From NCBI GenBank assembly GCA_000711775.1, contig ARYC01000409.1:1-64000 (forward strand): a stretch of 64,000 bases of DNA. Reading direction: 5' to 3'. Below are positions 48,031 through 59,130 of the stretch, in pieces. The position numbers and the translations under genes are program-made. The notes beneath the pieces were generated by a model. The model was given only the letters and a program-made list of their open reading frames with translations, had not been told where the DNA came from and did no database searches. Origin of the DNA: Oxytricha trifallax. Its lineage: Eukaryota; Ciliophora; Spirotrichea; Sporadotrichida; Oxytrichidae. The first letter of the stretch is position 1. Each line of letters opens with the position of its first letter.

Positions 48031-51000
48031 ATGATAAATTCTTCAGAATCTCTTACAGACTTGAATTAAAGTAAAGATTTCGTAGACTACAATCCTAACT
48101 ACCTGACACATCAAGGAATTTAAATAATTTAAGAACAACACAACTATTTTATTGAATATAGATTTATTTAAATGAATGGTGATAGACTGTTTTCATTATA
48201 AGGATTGTGAGGACATGTATGGTGTAAGAACTCCTAATATGTATGGAATGACTGATTTCCTAAAAGATAAGCAAAGATAATTACTATTTATTTTGATTAC
48301 AAATTATCAATAAATCATTTAGATTTATTGATAATTTAATGCCTTCTTTATAATAAAATAATTAAGATACACCATGTATACCTTAAAAGAAAACCCAACC
48401 TTGACAGATTTAAATGAAGCTCTTGATAAAAATATTAAAACTTATTTCTCACCAGCTCTCAAAACATTTATCCTAAATGTTAATGGAATAGCAAGGATTT
48501 CACAAAAATAAGAAAAAATAGAGTAAGCTCTTAAAATTTAATATAAAAATTAAGCTCAATTAAAAGAATACAGAGATATTGACCTGCTAATAAAGTATGA
48601 GAAGAAAGTGAAAAGTAAAATGAAGTTCGAAAAATACAGTGTAAATTAATTAGATTAAAATTTATTGGATGAATAAATTCATAAAATTAAGACTTATGAG
48701 AATCCTGAGAGTGAAGGAGTAAACGTTCTAGAGCTATTATAAAGTTTTAATTTTTAGTAAACAATTAAATATGTATTATTTAATATCTATTATTGTTTAA
48801 TACTCTTTGGTAAATTTCAAGAATATTACTAAAACTTAAAAGTGAATTTCGTAATTATTTATGACTTTTTCATTGAGAATAAACCTTAAAAATTAGATCA
48901 TATGTTAAAAATCTTCACAGACCCTGACTACTATATGAATAAGTACAGCTGCATAGAGTCTTTAAATATTCTCCAGGGGACTTTAAAATTAAATTTATCG
49001 GTTTTAATCAATTTTATATAAATTATTCTATTAACTTACAAAACTATTCAGAACAGGTATCATGCATCAAGAAATGCAAAATAATTTTACATTAATACAC
49101 TTATCTAAAAAGGTATTTTCAATGCTTCATCATAATACATTTATCGTTAGGACTAATTCAACTCGTTATAAAAAATAAAATAATTTTATATTACATTGAA
49201 AACATATAATAGTCACGGGTAATCGATGACAATATTGCTAAGTAATTATTATATAATGATTAAATAAAATAGGTTATTTCTTATATTTATGTAAATTTAT
49301 AATTTACTAATAATCTGAAGATATCGAGCGTATTATGAAATTGATTGTTAAGGTTTATTAATAGTTTGGGGTTAAGAAACAGACAGATCAATTAATTACT
49401 TAAAAATTAATTTAAAAGTATTTTTTATTAGTACAAATGCTAAAAGTAATTAATTTAATTTTTTACAATTTGTATACATGCCTTAATTACTTTTTTTTTT
49501 AAATATGTAAATGAATTACATGATTATGAATGAGTAATTTCATTGAAAAATATATAGTTGAGTGATTAAACTAATATTATTACTTTTGTAGAAAATAATA
49601 ATATTATTAAATATAACAGATAAATTTCAGAGTTTTTTTTTTAATAGAAATAAACTATTGTTTATAATTATTAAATTAAAAATTGTAATAAAATCTAAAG
49701 ATATTGTGAATTTAACATAATTAATCCATTCTAACAAATTAATATTTATTGTTTTATTTATATTATTGATATTAATTTAATTATCAATAATCTTAGAAAT
49801 TAACAGCCAAGCAGAAAATCTAATAATCTATAGTATTATTTTTTAAAATAATAATCAATTATTTTATTTTAAAATGATTATGAGACAGTAAGCTAAACGA
49901 GAAATGGTTGTAAATTCAAAATAAAACATATTAAAAAAATAACTTATTGAAGAACAAAAAAAGAAAGAAGAGGAAAATTATTTTAAAATTAAAGAAGAGA
50001 AAAAAATTATAAACTTACATAAATTAAATATTACTGATTCAAACACCAAGAATATGTATTGTAAATTGTTTTTCTTTATTTAAAATTTACAATAAATAAA
50101 TTAGGTATAAATCTTTTAATGTATTGCTCAGTAGAAAGTTCAATTACTTTGATCAAGGGAGACCCTGAAATTAGTTTCCAGTCGACATAAAGTGGAAGTT
50201 ATTTAGTTATTTATTCTCCTAACAATATCTTAAAATTTATTAAAATTTTTGCTTAAGTTTTTCAATAATTATTAAATTAAAATATTTCGATAATTGATAC
50301 AAGCAATGAACAGCTTTAAGAGATTTTTACTGCTAATGCTATCGAGAGAAATATAAAACAAGTTGTTTATCTAGACAAAATTAAGATTCTATGCATACTA
50401 TATTAACCAAGTTCAGCTCTCTAAAATTTTGATTTTATATAAGTTTAAGAAAACAGTGAAATATATGACCTTGATAAATTTGCTCAAAATTTACCACAAA
50501 ATAGAATCTAATTGGTAATTCCTAATGACCATCAACCTTTATCTTCATTTTGTGGTTATATCGGCTAGTTTTTATTTATAAGCAAAACAAGTTATGCAAA
50601 AGTCTTTTATTTCGATACTTATATAAATTAATTCAAAAGCACTGGCTTAAATTTAAAAGGAGATATATTTAAATTTCCATTGTATTTGTAATTCATTCAA
50701 ACTTCATAAAAGATTTGAATAAACCTCTCTGCAGTTATATTATATTAATATAACACTTATTAAACATAAAGTGAACAAAGTGCAAGTAATGAATAAATTT
50801 TAGAAAGAATATTTTAAATAATTTATTGCCCTGCTAATTTTAAACTTTTACTTAAATACATAATAGGGTTATTTTTACATAGCTTAGCTTTTTACTATGA
50901 AATATTTTTAAAGATTTTGTATTTTCTTTTGTTATCAATATAAATTTAATATAATTCTAAGTTCGAAGGCAGTTCATTTTATTGAATTTTAAGGGCAATA

Positions 51001-52223
51001 GGCCCCTGACGGGGGCAGATTAAAATTTTTTATCAAAATATTATTTTTTCTAATAAATGTCAAAAACATTATAATATCCTATAATAACGGAATGTGCAAG
51101 TTTGTTAGGTCAATAATAGTTTTTTTGAGAACTATAAAAAATTCTATTTCATTATTTAGCTCAATATTTGATAGTAGAATTACAATAAATTTAACTTGAA
51201 TAAACTAAATGATTTTTTATTAATTCACAAAATTTCATATAAATTCAAATAGTCATTTAGTTTATTCAAGTTAAATTTATTGTAATTCTACTATCAAATA
51301 TTGAGCTAAATAATGAAATAGAATTTTTTATAGTTCTCAAAAAACTATTATTGACCTTACAAACTTGCACATTCCGTTATTATAGGATATTATAATGTTT
51401 TTGACATTTATTAGAAAATATGATATTTTTAGAAAAAATTTTATCTGCCCCCGTCAGGGGGCCATTACTCAATTTTAAAATTACTTTTTTAACATTTAAA
51501 TGAAAAAGATAAAATAATTTTTTACACCTAAAATGAATGGTTATTTGGCATTTTATGACAAATGACTTTAAAAAACCATAAATTATGTTAAAGATTAGTA
51601 TTTACTAAGATTAAAACATTTAAAGTATTCTTATTTAAATATTATCTTTCCTCTATATCAATATTTAAAAGTAAGACCTATTAATATATTTTTAATTAAA
51701 TAATTATGAAACTTCCGGACAAAGTTTGATAAGTTACCGTGATTTTAATCGCACTTCTTAAGAGCGATAGTTAAATCCAAATTGTAATTCAGGGTATATA
51801 GAACACTTTTAAATTATTGATGCTTAGTAATGTAATGATACAGGGAGGACCTCAAAAGATATTTAGATTAGACCTAAAATGGATAATATCTATATAAAAT
51901 TAGAGGAATTTAATGAATTAAGAGTGGAGGGACATGTTATAATGAAATAAGCTAATAAAAAGCCTTTTCTCATTAAAAAGAAATTTCAAATCAGCTAACT
52001 TATTCTTAAATATGAGGAAAACATAATTACTTGCTAAATCCTTGGAATTGAAAGTTTAAAACTCGATTTCTATGATTTATATGCCAGAGATGTAGATCTT
52101 ATAGATTTTATGCATTATGATTAACATACTGATAACACTTTTTATTCGATAGTATACTGTGAATATAACAACACGTATGAGCTTTTAAAGTTCAAAATTG
52201 ATCCTGAATTTTATGAATAATGA
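48031..52223 (+). CDS. paralog F of the tandem gene family
   Basis: Function unknown. The ATG at 48031 opens MINSSESLTDLNQSKDF to NYLTHQG. Blocks lie at 48031-48115, 48174-48273 (MVIDCFHYKDCEDMYG), 48364-48735 (SPALKTFILNVNG), about 48790-49000, 49030-49190 (YKTIQNRYHASRNAK), 49874-50065 (MIMRQQAKREM), 50120-50225, 50282-50698 and 51709-52223 (TSGQSLISYRDFN to DNTFYS and KFKIDPEFYEQ). TGA at 52221-52223. It is the closest relative of E. The last IES contains a foldback element. It is the last member of the array; unrelated genes begin within 150 bp. Confidence 0.7.
48116..48173 (+). other. 58-bp IES in paralog F, pointer GAAT
   Basis: GAAT at 48116-48119 and 48174-48177; identical length and position to the paralog E IES. 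Excision restores THQGMVIDC. Confidence 0.8.
48274..48363 (+). other. 90-bp IES in paralog F, pointer AAGATA
   Basis: AAGATA at 48274-48279 and 48364-48369. Excision joins KQRY to TMYTLKENP. It has the same pointer as E, but the internal sequence and length have diverged. Confidence 0.75.
50699..51708 (+). other. 1010-bp IES in paralog F containing a foldback, pointer AAACTTC
   Basis: AAACTTC at 50699-50705 and 51709-51715. Excision joins QFIQT to SGQSLISYRDFN in frame. The equivalent IES of E is 434 bp. Most of the extra length is the foldback at 51001-51462. Confidence 0.65.
51001..51462. repeat. 462-bp foldback (FB5)
   Basis: Near-perfect arms start GGCCCCTGACGGGGGCAG on the left and end with the complement (one base longer) on the right, centred near 51230. 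The GC-rich tips contrast with the AT-rich arms. No clear target duplication. It lies inside the last IES of paralog F. Confidence 0.8.
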
Positions 52224-52371
52224 AATTATTGAATTTTATATTTTAATATAAAAATCGATAATTTAAAATAAAAACTACTTCAATAATATTTGCTTAGAAT
52301 TTATTTAAGCAATTTAAGCATATAAACGATTAATATTTTATCTCTCTTATATTTTATATAACTCAAATATA

Positions 52372-54875
52372 TCATAAGTTTGCGTTTTTCTTAATTCTTT
52401 TAATATTACTCTATTCTTAATTTACTCTTTCTATAGAAACTTTATCCTAGCTTCTTTCCTTCTGAGATTTCTCTCTTTAATCTTTAAGCTGTGATACTAA
52501 GCGCTTATTTTAATATAATTAGAATTTAATATATTGTAATCCATATTATTTATGTTTATTTTGTTGAGTGATTGAGCCGATAGCTGATCTCTTTCTCTTT
52601 TTACTGGCTTTCGTAACAACAACTGGATGCAAGTCTCTTCTTAGAGAGCCAATGAAGGACCCTGATTTTGAACTTGATTATTTAATGAGGGGTGGTGGGT
52701 TTAGAGAAGCTAGTATTTGTTCATCTTAGGATATTTAAAGAGTGGTTTATTATTAGACTTTTACCTCTATAACTCTTGGAGTAGGTTTATCGAAAATATC
52801 TGTCATAGGTTAAACTTTACTTGACTGTTAGTCTTATGAAGGATCTCTATGGAAAGTTTAAACTGATACAATTCCAGAATTTTAGACTTATTGAACTTTA
52901 GAAATGTTAAGCTTTTACTCTTCCTAAGGTTTAGACTTCAACTTCTCTTTCTTGGAAGGCTATTCTACTTTGTTTATCAAGCTTAAAAGTATGTTTTTCT
53001 CCTTTTTAGATTATTCAGGGCAAATTAAAATTGCCTTATCTTAAACACTTGATGTCATTTACTTAGAAACTTTCTCTTTCTTAAATAATTCGTTATTACC
53101 CTGTGTTTTCTCCTCCTCTTAGATTCTTGTGATATTCAAGGGCTTGATTTACTGTGTAGAATTAACATCACTCTTTTCAGAGACTGCTAAAGACACTCTT
53201 TCAGATTATTGCTTTTAAGATGGCATCATAGAAGGGTACCTCTTAATGACCTCTACTTCATCAGAAAAGTTTGATGCTTCACGATCAGAGCTGTTGTTTG
53301 AAATTTAAGAATTTGATTTAGTACTGATCATGCTTTGGTTTTAGATAGAAGATGATGCTGAATTGTTTGATGAATTGTTATTGTGCTAGTCTTGTAGCTT
53401 TTAGGATGTCTTATCAACCTTTTAAATATTCATTTCATCTGGTATCTTAATTTCCTTTTCAATTTTCTTTGGCTCTTTAGGGGTCTGAATTCTCTTTTAA
53501 TAGAATAAGACGTAGGCTTATTGCTTTAAGGCTTGTTCAGTACTTGATGTAGAAATTGAAGAATCATCACACTCATACCAATTCCCTGTTGAATTCTTGC
53601 AGTAGCTGTAATAGTGACCAGACCTGCAGCCTCCACCCATGTGAACAACAACTCCAAACAAATCATAAAGTTCTTGACTGTTTTTATCTGTGTTAGTTTG
53701 TAATTCTTGCCTGATCTTAGGATCATGCTTAGCATCAATGGACTAACTAGTGAATTCCTTTAGAGAAAAGGATTGAGGGTACTTAATGAAAGTTGGGACT
53801 TTTCTTCCAAAGGCATCGAATCTCTTAAAATGTATAATCAGAATACGAGGAGTCTTGTCAATTGAAAATCTTTTAGTTGCTTCACATTTCTTTTTGCAGT
53901 TGCTGCACTGATATTTGTTTTCTCCTTTTAGGTGTTCACTAGTGCAAAATCTATTCAAGCATGACTCAAAGGTCATTGGACCAGGAGGCTTATAAATTAT
54001 AATAAATAAAATATTTTTAATAATTGCTTATTATACCTCTAGCCCCAAATGGAAGATCAAGACTGAGTGTAATAAGGTCTTCGAATGTGTTTGATTTATA
54101 ATTGCAACCTAAACAGTGAACTTAACTTCTACTTTTGCCTCCAAATATTTTCAAGATGGGAGTTTTGTATTGATGCTTGTGGATAATATCTCTAGGTGGT
54201 CTAGCAGTTTGGAAGCAAGAATTAATGAAACTTTCTAAAAACAGAATCAAAAATTCATGAGCGTCCTCCTGTTGTCCTACTCTGTATCTATTCCAAATTG
54301 TCTTCAAGCGACTTACTATAAGCTAGGGTTAGGCTCTCTTATCTGTTTAAATTTTTAAGATGTATTAAGTATACGTGCAAAGGAAGCAACTTTCTCTTTT
54401 TTAGCATTTGCTGTAATTATATTGTAAAAGATTTATAATTTTAAATGAAATGATTAAGGATCATACTTAATGAATGTTCTTTTGAAGCACAATACAAAAA
54501 TAGTGGCTTAGTATGAGTTAAACACTGCATGACAGAGTTAAAGAAGCATGTGTTGCCTAAATTTGGCATCCCGTATGTAATTCTGGTCTCGATGTTCTTG
54601 TTAGCGATCAACTAATCAGCTTAAAAATCGCTCATCTCATGTATACTTGATAGTGAAAAATTTGCAGCATCCTTCAACTATTACTGCTATTGCATTTTCT
54701 ACTGCTGTGCGACTTTCTCATTTTGCTGCTTAAATTATGACTGTTAGTTTTGTGATCTCTGTCTTTGGTCGTGAGGCGAAGTGCTTCTTTGATTGGAGTG
54801 GTGGGATCCGTGACTTGAATTTTGAAAATTACTTTTATGAAAGCCACCTATTCGTTAGTTGTTTTGATAATGCAT
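52372..54875 (-). CDS. ubiquitin-specific protease (USP family, cysteine deubiquitinase)
   Basis: Removes ubiquitin from proteins. Start ATG at 54873-54875 (complement) gives a Gln-rich N-terminus of about 100 aa, then the Cys box GMPNLGNTCFFNSVMQCL with the catalytic Cys. Next come VGQQEDAHEFL, a zinc pair region (CLGCNYKS and CSNCKKKC), RILIIHFKRFD, and the His box VVVHMGGGCRSGHYYSYC followed by NWYECDDS. The domain arrangement is that of USP36/USP42-type enzymes, but I do not assign an ortholog. A Ser/Lys/Gln-rich tail of about 250 aa follows, with a basic KKRKRS near its end. TGA at 52372. Inserts at 53996, 54343 and 54411 must be removed to keep the frame. An AT-rich stretch near 52510-52560 may be another. 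Divergent from UBA2. Confidence 0.9.
53996..54029 (-). other. 34-bp IES in the USP gene, pointer TATAAT
   Basis: ATTATA (TATAAT on the coding strand) at 53996-54001 and 54030-54035. Excision gives GARGIIYKPPGPMTF in frame. A GT-AG reading of the same region leaves the frame wrong, so an IES is preferred. Confidence 0.7.
54343..54374 (-). other. 32-bp intron or IES in the USP gene
   Basis: On the complement it begins GTATAC and ends AAACAG. Removal joins VASFA to HKRAQPQLIVSRLKTIW in the frame leading to the QQEDAHEF box. Very short for an intron, but the borders are canonical. Confidence 0.5.
54411..54466 (-). other. 56-bp intron in the USP gene
   Basis: GTATGATCC to TTACAG on the complement, between the Cys-box exon (ASKEHSL) and AKKEKVASFA. 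Canonical borders; excision maintains the frame. Confidence 0.6.
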
Positions 54876-55741
54876 ATTTTAACCTCTGATATTTAAACCT
54901 TTGAAATTTCTATCAACATATATAAAAATCTTATTTACATGGCTTTTTAACTAGAATATAACTTTCATTACCTAGAGTAAATTTGGAAAAAAGGAATTTA
55001 ATTATGAAAATGCGTAAGACTTATTAATATTAAATTTATTTGATTTTAATATCTCTTGGATTCAAGGTATATATTTCTATTGTAGGAATACATATGATTT
55101 GGGAAAATAATTTTATGATAAATCAATTAAAAATCAAATTCATGGCAGTTCTTTTCTGGAAACCTAGGCAATATGGTACTTGCTCGATAGAAAATTCAAA
55201 ATTAGCTGGACTTTAATATTGGCGGTATCCCTATATCGCATCCCTGAAACGAGATAACTTTACTTTAATTTTTGGTGATTTGTTTTGTTGAATTTTTTGC
55301 CAAAATAAAAGTAAAGTTATCTCGTTTCAGGGATGCGATATAGGGATACCGCCAATATTATAGTCCAGCAAATTTTGAACTTTCTATCGAGCAAGTACCC
55401 TATTGCCTAGGTTTCCAGAAAAGAACTGCAACGAATTTATAATTAATATAATATAGAATTATTTTCCCAAATCAATTGTATTCCAACAATAATAAACTTT
55501 AATTATTTATTACTGAGCACTTATTTATATTAATTATGGCAACCTAGATTATCTTCGATATCCAATTTTAAACTACTCTCTACAAAGATAAAATATTAAA
55601 GGTATTAATTTTTAAGAATTAATTCTACGATAAAAGAGACAATTAAACAATCAAATTATAAAATATAAAACTGAGAAATATTTCCGCGTAATTGTCCAAA
55701 ATTAATATAATAATTCATTATTTAGTTTTATAAATCAGAAA
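54876..55741. other. divergent spacer between USP and UBA2 genes
   Basis: AT-rich spacer holding one foldback (55143-55430) and nothing else recognisable. The 5' ends of both flanking macronuclear chromosomes should lie here. Confidence 0.6.
55143..55430. repeat. 288-bp foldback, family FB4, copy 2
   Basis: The arms begin GGCAGTTCTTTTCTGGAAAC and mirror at about 55385-55430, centred near 55285. They share the internal sequence (ATTCAAAATTAGCTGGACT, ATTGGCGGTA) with the copy at 7898-8190, 47 kb away. The arms of this copy are the better preserved. Confidence 0.8.
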
Positions 55742-58600
55742 ATGAGTGTAATTAAACAAGCAAAGTTAGAGTTGATCTATGGCAAAGAAACAGCTGCTAA
55801 AATCATAAATTCTAATGTATTAGTAGTAGGTGCTGGAGGAATAGGATGTGAGCTCATGAAAACTCTATCTGTAACCGGCTTTATTAAGATAACAATTGTA
55901 AGTATATTTCGAAACTCACCTGATTTGAACATCAATAAGTTCATCTAATGAGAGGTTCATCAAACTTAAGCACAGTTTAATGACACATCCTTAACTAAAA
56001 AGACATAAAACTTGTTTTATATAGATCGATCTCGATACTATCGATGTTAGCAACTTGAACAGATAGTTCCTCTTCAGGAGAGAACATGTTGATATGTCCA
56101 AAGCCCAAGTTCTCAGAGACCAGATACAGAAGCAAAATCCACACATTCAAATTTAACATTACATCGGTAGAATTTAAGTAAGTGGTCATTTCATTTCATT
56201 GATGTTGTATATAATATTTTTTTTAGGAGGAGAGGTTCGGATATAAGTTCTTCATTCAATTTGACATCGTGATTAATGCACTTGACAACATTGAAGCTAG
56301 AAACCATGTGAATCAGATGTGCTTCAACCTCAATATTCCACTTGTTGAAGCTGGTACTAATGGTTATGATGCCACTGTAATATTAAAGATATAAAAATTT
56401 AAAATTTTAGATAATGTTACTCTGACTATAATTTATTAATTAGACTTGATTATATTTTGTTGTCCATTTAGATATTTTAGTGTATTTCAATGGCAAAGAA
56501 TCAAACTCCATGTTACCAATTGAAATATACTTATAATAATTATTAACAAAAATGATACTCATTTTTCTGTAAATGTGTTGACTAAGTAAAAGACTAAGCT
56601 TTTCCTGTGTGTACTATCAGACAAAAGCCAGAAAAGTTGATTCACTGCATTATCTGGGCAAAGTTTCTATTCGAAGGACTTTTTGGACCTAAGAACCAAT
56701 CAGAGGACTATGTATCTGAAGAGATGAACAATCTCAAGCCTTTAAATTCTTCAGTGAACGACCAAAAGAATAAACTAGTAGATCATGCAGGGCCAACTTC
56801 ATAAACTACAATTGATAATTTGCTTTTACATGCGATTGATATCTTCACCAAGGTTTTCGACATAGAGGTTGAAAGTCAAGTATCAAAACTCAAACTTAAG
56901 ATTACTTCGGCTTAGAGCAACCTTAACTTACACGAGAAAGAAAGTGAAGAGCAGTTTCTTATGAAAGTTAAATCACTGAAATTTGAGCATTATATGGAAT
57001 TTATCAAGAAAAGTTTGTCTGATTAAGACTATAAGCTGAACAACAGGGAACTTTATGACGAAAACATGATTATTGTGTTGAGTTTGCAAGAGTAGATCTA
57101 TACCTTTATCAAGAGCAATATATATCTTAATTTTATTTAAAGAGCATCATTAGTATCTATGAAAATAGACAGTAATTAGTGGGAACCATGGTATTTGACA
57201 AAGATGATGAGCTGATTATTGATTTTGTTTCAGCTGCAACAAATCTTAGAGCTTACAACTTCTCAATTAATATGGAGGTAAGCACACTTTAATCTTTGAA
57301 AGGTTGATCTAATTGCTATTTTAATTATAGAGTAAGTTCAAGATTAAGGAAATGGCTGGCAAGATCATTCCAGCAATTTCAAGTTCAAATGCCTTAGTGG
57401 CTAACCTGCAAGTCTTTGAAGCTGTGAAACTTCTATCCAAGGAATTTGAGAAATTGCGTGGTATATACTACAGAAGGCAAGATCCTAAGAGACTCCAAAG
57501 CTACAGAAGACTCAATGATGAAAGAAATCCAAATGTAAGTAATACATATATTCACTCAACAGATTTTTACCAAATAATTTGTTTTAGTGTAAAGTATGTT
57601 CGAATGATCACTAACACATCTACTTTGTGGAGATCAAAAGTTTATAAGAGTTTACTTTTGGAGAATTCATTCAGAAAGTGCTGGTGCAGGATATCAAACT
57701 AGATGAAGAAATTCAAATTGACTATAACAACAAGATTGTTTATGATAATTAATTTTCTAAAATTATAATTAGAACTACTTTTAAATAAATAAATAAATAA
57801 TTTATAATATTAATGACTACTATGAAGACTGTGATGATTTCTAAGAAAAGCAAAACAAAGCTAATGTCTTGAAAACCTTTGAGCAGCTCGACATAAAAGA
57901 CTGCAGTGTGATATCAGTGTAAGCTGCTTTCTTGTAGGATCCTGATGGTGTAGAAGGGCAGACTCATACTTTCATGATTCAAGTGATGAGTGGACTAAAC
58001 TTGAACTAGTCCAGCATTGACAGTGATTAAGCTCTTACACATTTGACTCATAAGATCAAGTAAGGTGTGAGAAAGTATTTTTTAAATTAGTTTGTGTATT
58101 GTAATTTTAAGTCTCAAGCAGTGATTGATGCAAATGCAGCAAAATTGAAAGAAATTCAATAACTGAAGAAAGCAGCTCTTGCTAAGGATGGTAACTCACT
58201 TGTGATCTCTGATGATGAACTCGAGATGGATGATCAACCTCTGCCTACCAATTCTTTAACTGCTTACAAGCAGGCTCGCAATTCAAATCAGTCAAGAGTG
58301 AGCGAGTAAAATCCATACTCAGCCAGGGTTTCCTCTGCCATGCAACAGATTGAGGACAGAAGTGAAACTTAACTTCAAACTGAAGCTCAAAACGATGGAA
58401 ATCTACTGGGAAGAAGATCTCAAAGATAGGAAGATATTGAAATGCTTGAAGATGCAAAAAGCGATACTCAGAAAACAGTTGAGCGATCCTCATCAGCTGT
58501 TGGAGGAAATGAAAATGGTAATGTTGGTGATGGAGAGTAGATAGATGTTGACAGCATAAAACAATTGGAAAGCCCTTCAAAGAGACAAAGAATTGAATGA
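55742..58600 (+). CDS. UBA2: SUMO-activating enzyme subunit 2 (UBA2)
   Basis: Catalytic subunit of the heterodimeric SUMO E1, acting with SAE1 mainly in the nucleus. [14 protein letters not shown] leads to the adenylation nucleotide-binding loop [11 protein letters not shown], then [36 protein letters not shown], and the catalytic Cys motif [45 protein letters not shown] and [17 protein letters not shown] are also characteristic. A C-terminal ubiquitin-like fold (IKSLQEFTFGEF to DYYEDCDD) and a tail ending SPSKRQRIE (nuclear-signal-like) precede TGA at 58598. Introns or IESs are at 55898, 56178, 56377/56380, 56523, 57111, 57278, 57535 and 57746. The first zinc pair reads CX4C with the favoured excision, not the usual CX2C. 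Confidence 0.92.
55898..56024 (+). other. 127-bp intron 1 of UBA2
   Basis: GTAAGT to TATATAG. Joins KITI to [10 protein letters not shown], the expected UBA2 sequence. Confidence 0.8.
56178..56226 (+). other. 49-bp intron 2 of UBA2
   Basis: GTAAGTGG to TTTTAG. Joins YIGRIQ to EERFGYKFF in phase 0. Confidence 0.75.
56380..56471 (+). other. insert in UBA2, intron or IES with pointer ATATT
   Basis: ATATT at 56380-56384 and 56472-56476 would give ATVIFQCIS. A GT-AG intron reading (56377-56471) is also in frame and differs by one residue. The two cannot be separated from sequence alone. Confidence 0.55.
56523..56570 (+). other. 48-bp IES in UBA2, pointer AAAT (tentative)
   Basis: AAAT at 56523-56526 and 56571-56574. 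The insert contains an in-frame TGA. Excision gives PCYQLKCVDQVKDQAFPVC, keeping the usual spacing from the second Cys to FPxC. A 3-bp TGT pointer is a weaker alternative. Confidence 0.45.
57111..57139 (+). other. 29-bp IES in UBA2, pointer AAGAGCA
   Basis: AAGAGCA at 57111-57117 and 57140-57146. Excision joins QIYTFIKS to [18 protein letters not shown] and repairs a frame break. It has no GT-AG borders. Confidence 0.8.
57278..57330 (+). other. 53-bp intron of UBA2
   Basis: GTAAGC to TTATAG. Joins FSINME to [15 protein letters not shown]. Confidence 0.85.
57535..57587 (+). other. 53-bp intron of UBA2
   Basis: GTAAGT to TTTTAG. Joins DERNPN to [13 protein letters not shown], retaining the second Cys pair. 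Confidence 0.8.
57746..57810 (+). other. 65-bp IES in UBA2, pointer TAAT
   Basis: TAAT at 57746-57749 and 57811-57814. Excision joins NKIVYDN to [12 protein letters not shown] in frame. Confidence 0.7.
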
Positions 58601-59130
58601 GTTAAATTTTCCAATAATTGCGATTGTATATCCTTAGAAGTGTTTTATAAATAATAAGTTCAATAACTAATAAAATAGTGCGAGAAAGTTAAGATTTTTT
58701 GTAGATCATGATAGAAGAAGTTATTAAAGTTAGAATTAAGTTTATTTCATTAAGTTTTCTTTTAATTAAAAGTTTTATTTATATTTGTTTGTATGACTAA
58801 TTTACTTAAATATCATAAAACTGAATTTAAATTTAGATTTTTAACTATAATAACTTTTAAAATTTATTTTTCAAATATGAATATTATTTAGGAATATTAA
58901 TTGAATAAACATTAAATTACAATCGATGCATCGTATTTGCTCTTAAAATTATTGATTATTTTTCAAAATCCATAGTGTCTGAAAATAAATACTATCGGAG
59001 ATATTATGCTTAAAGCATGAGCTTGTCCTCTCGATATATTTGTTAATTCTGTGTATTATATTTGGATCTATAGTTTATGAATAAGACTTTTTGTTATGAA
59101 TTTTATTTTACAAATAGATATTTTATTTAT
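58601..59130. other. AT-rich spacer between UBA2 and the PEX11-like gene
   Basis: No gene, RNA or inverted repeat seen. The genes converge here, so the 3' ends of two macronuclear chromosomes should map to this spacer. Confidence 0.6.

Noticed and set aside
53526..53738. Minus-strand 70-aa ORF within the USP gene
   Set aside because: It is in the wrong frame. The correct frame through this stretch encodes the His box VVVHMGGGCRSGHYYSYC.
52372..54875. USP and UBA2 as one regulated ubiquitin/SUMO locus
   Set aside because: They are divergent neighbours, but in spirotrichs most genes end up on separate macronuclear chromosomes. Adjacency in the germline is not good evidence for co-regulation.
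58245..58580. Minus-strand 111-aa ORF opposite the UBA2 3' end
   Set aside because: It is antisense to the acidic/Gln-rich C-terminal tail of UBA2, whose plus-strand frame continues to a TGA after SPSKRQRIE.
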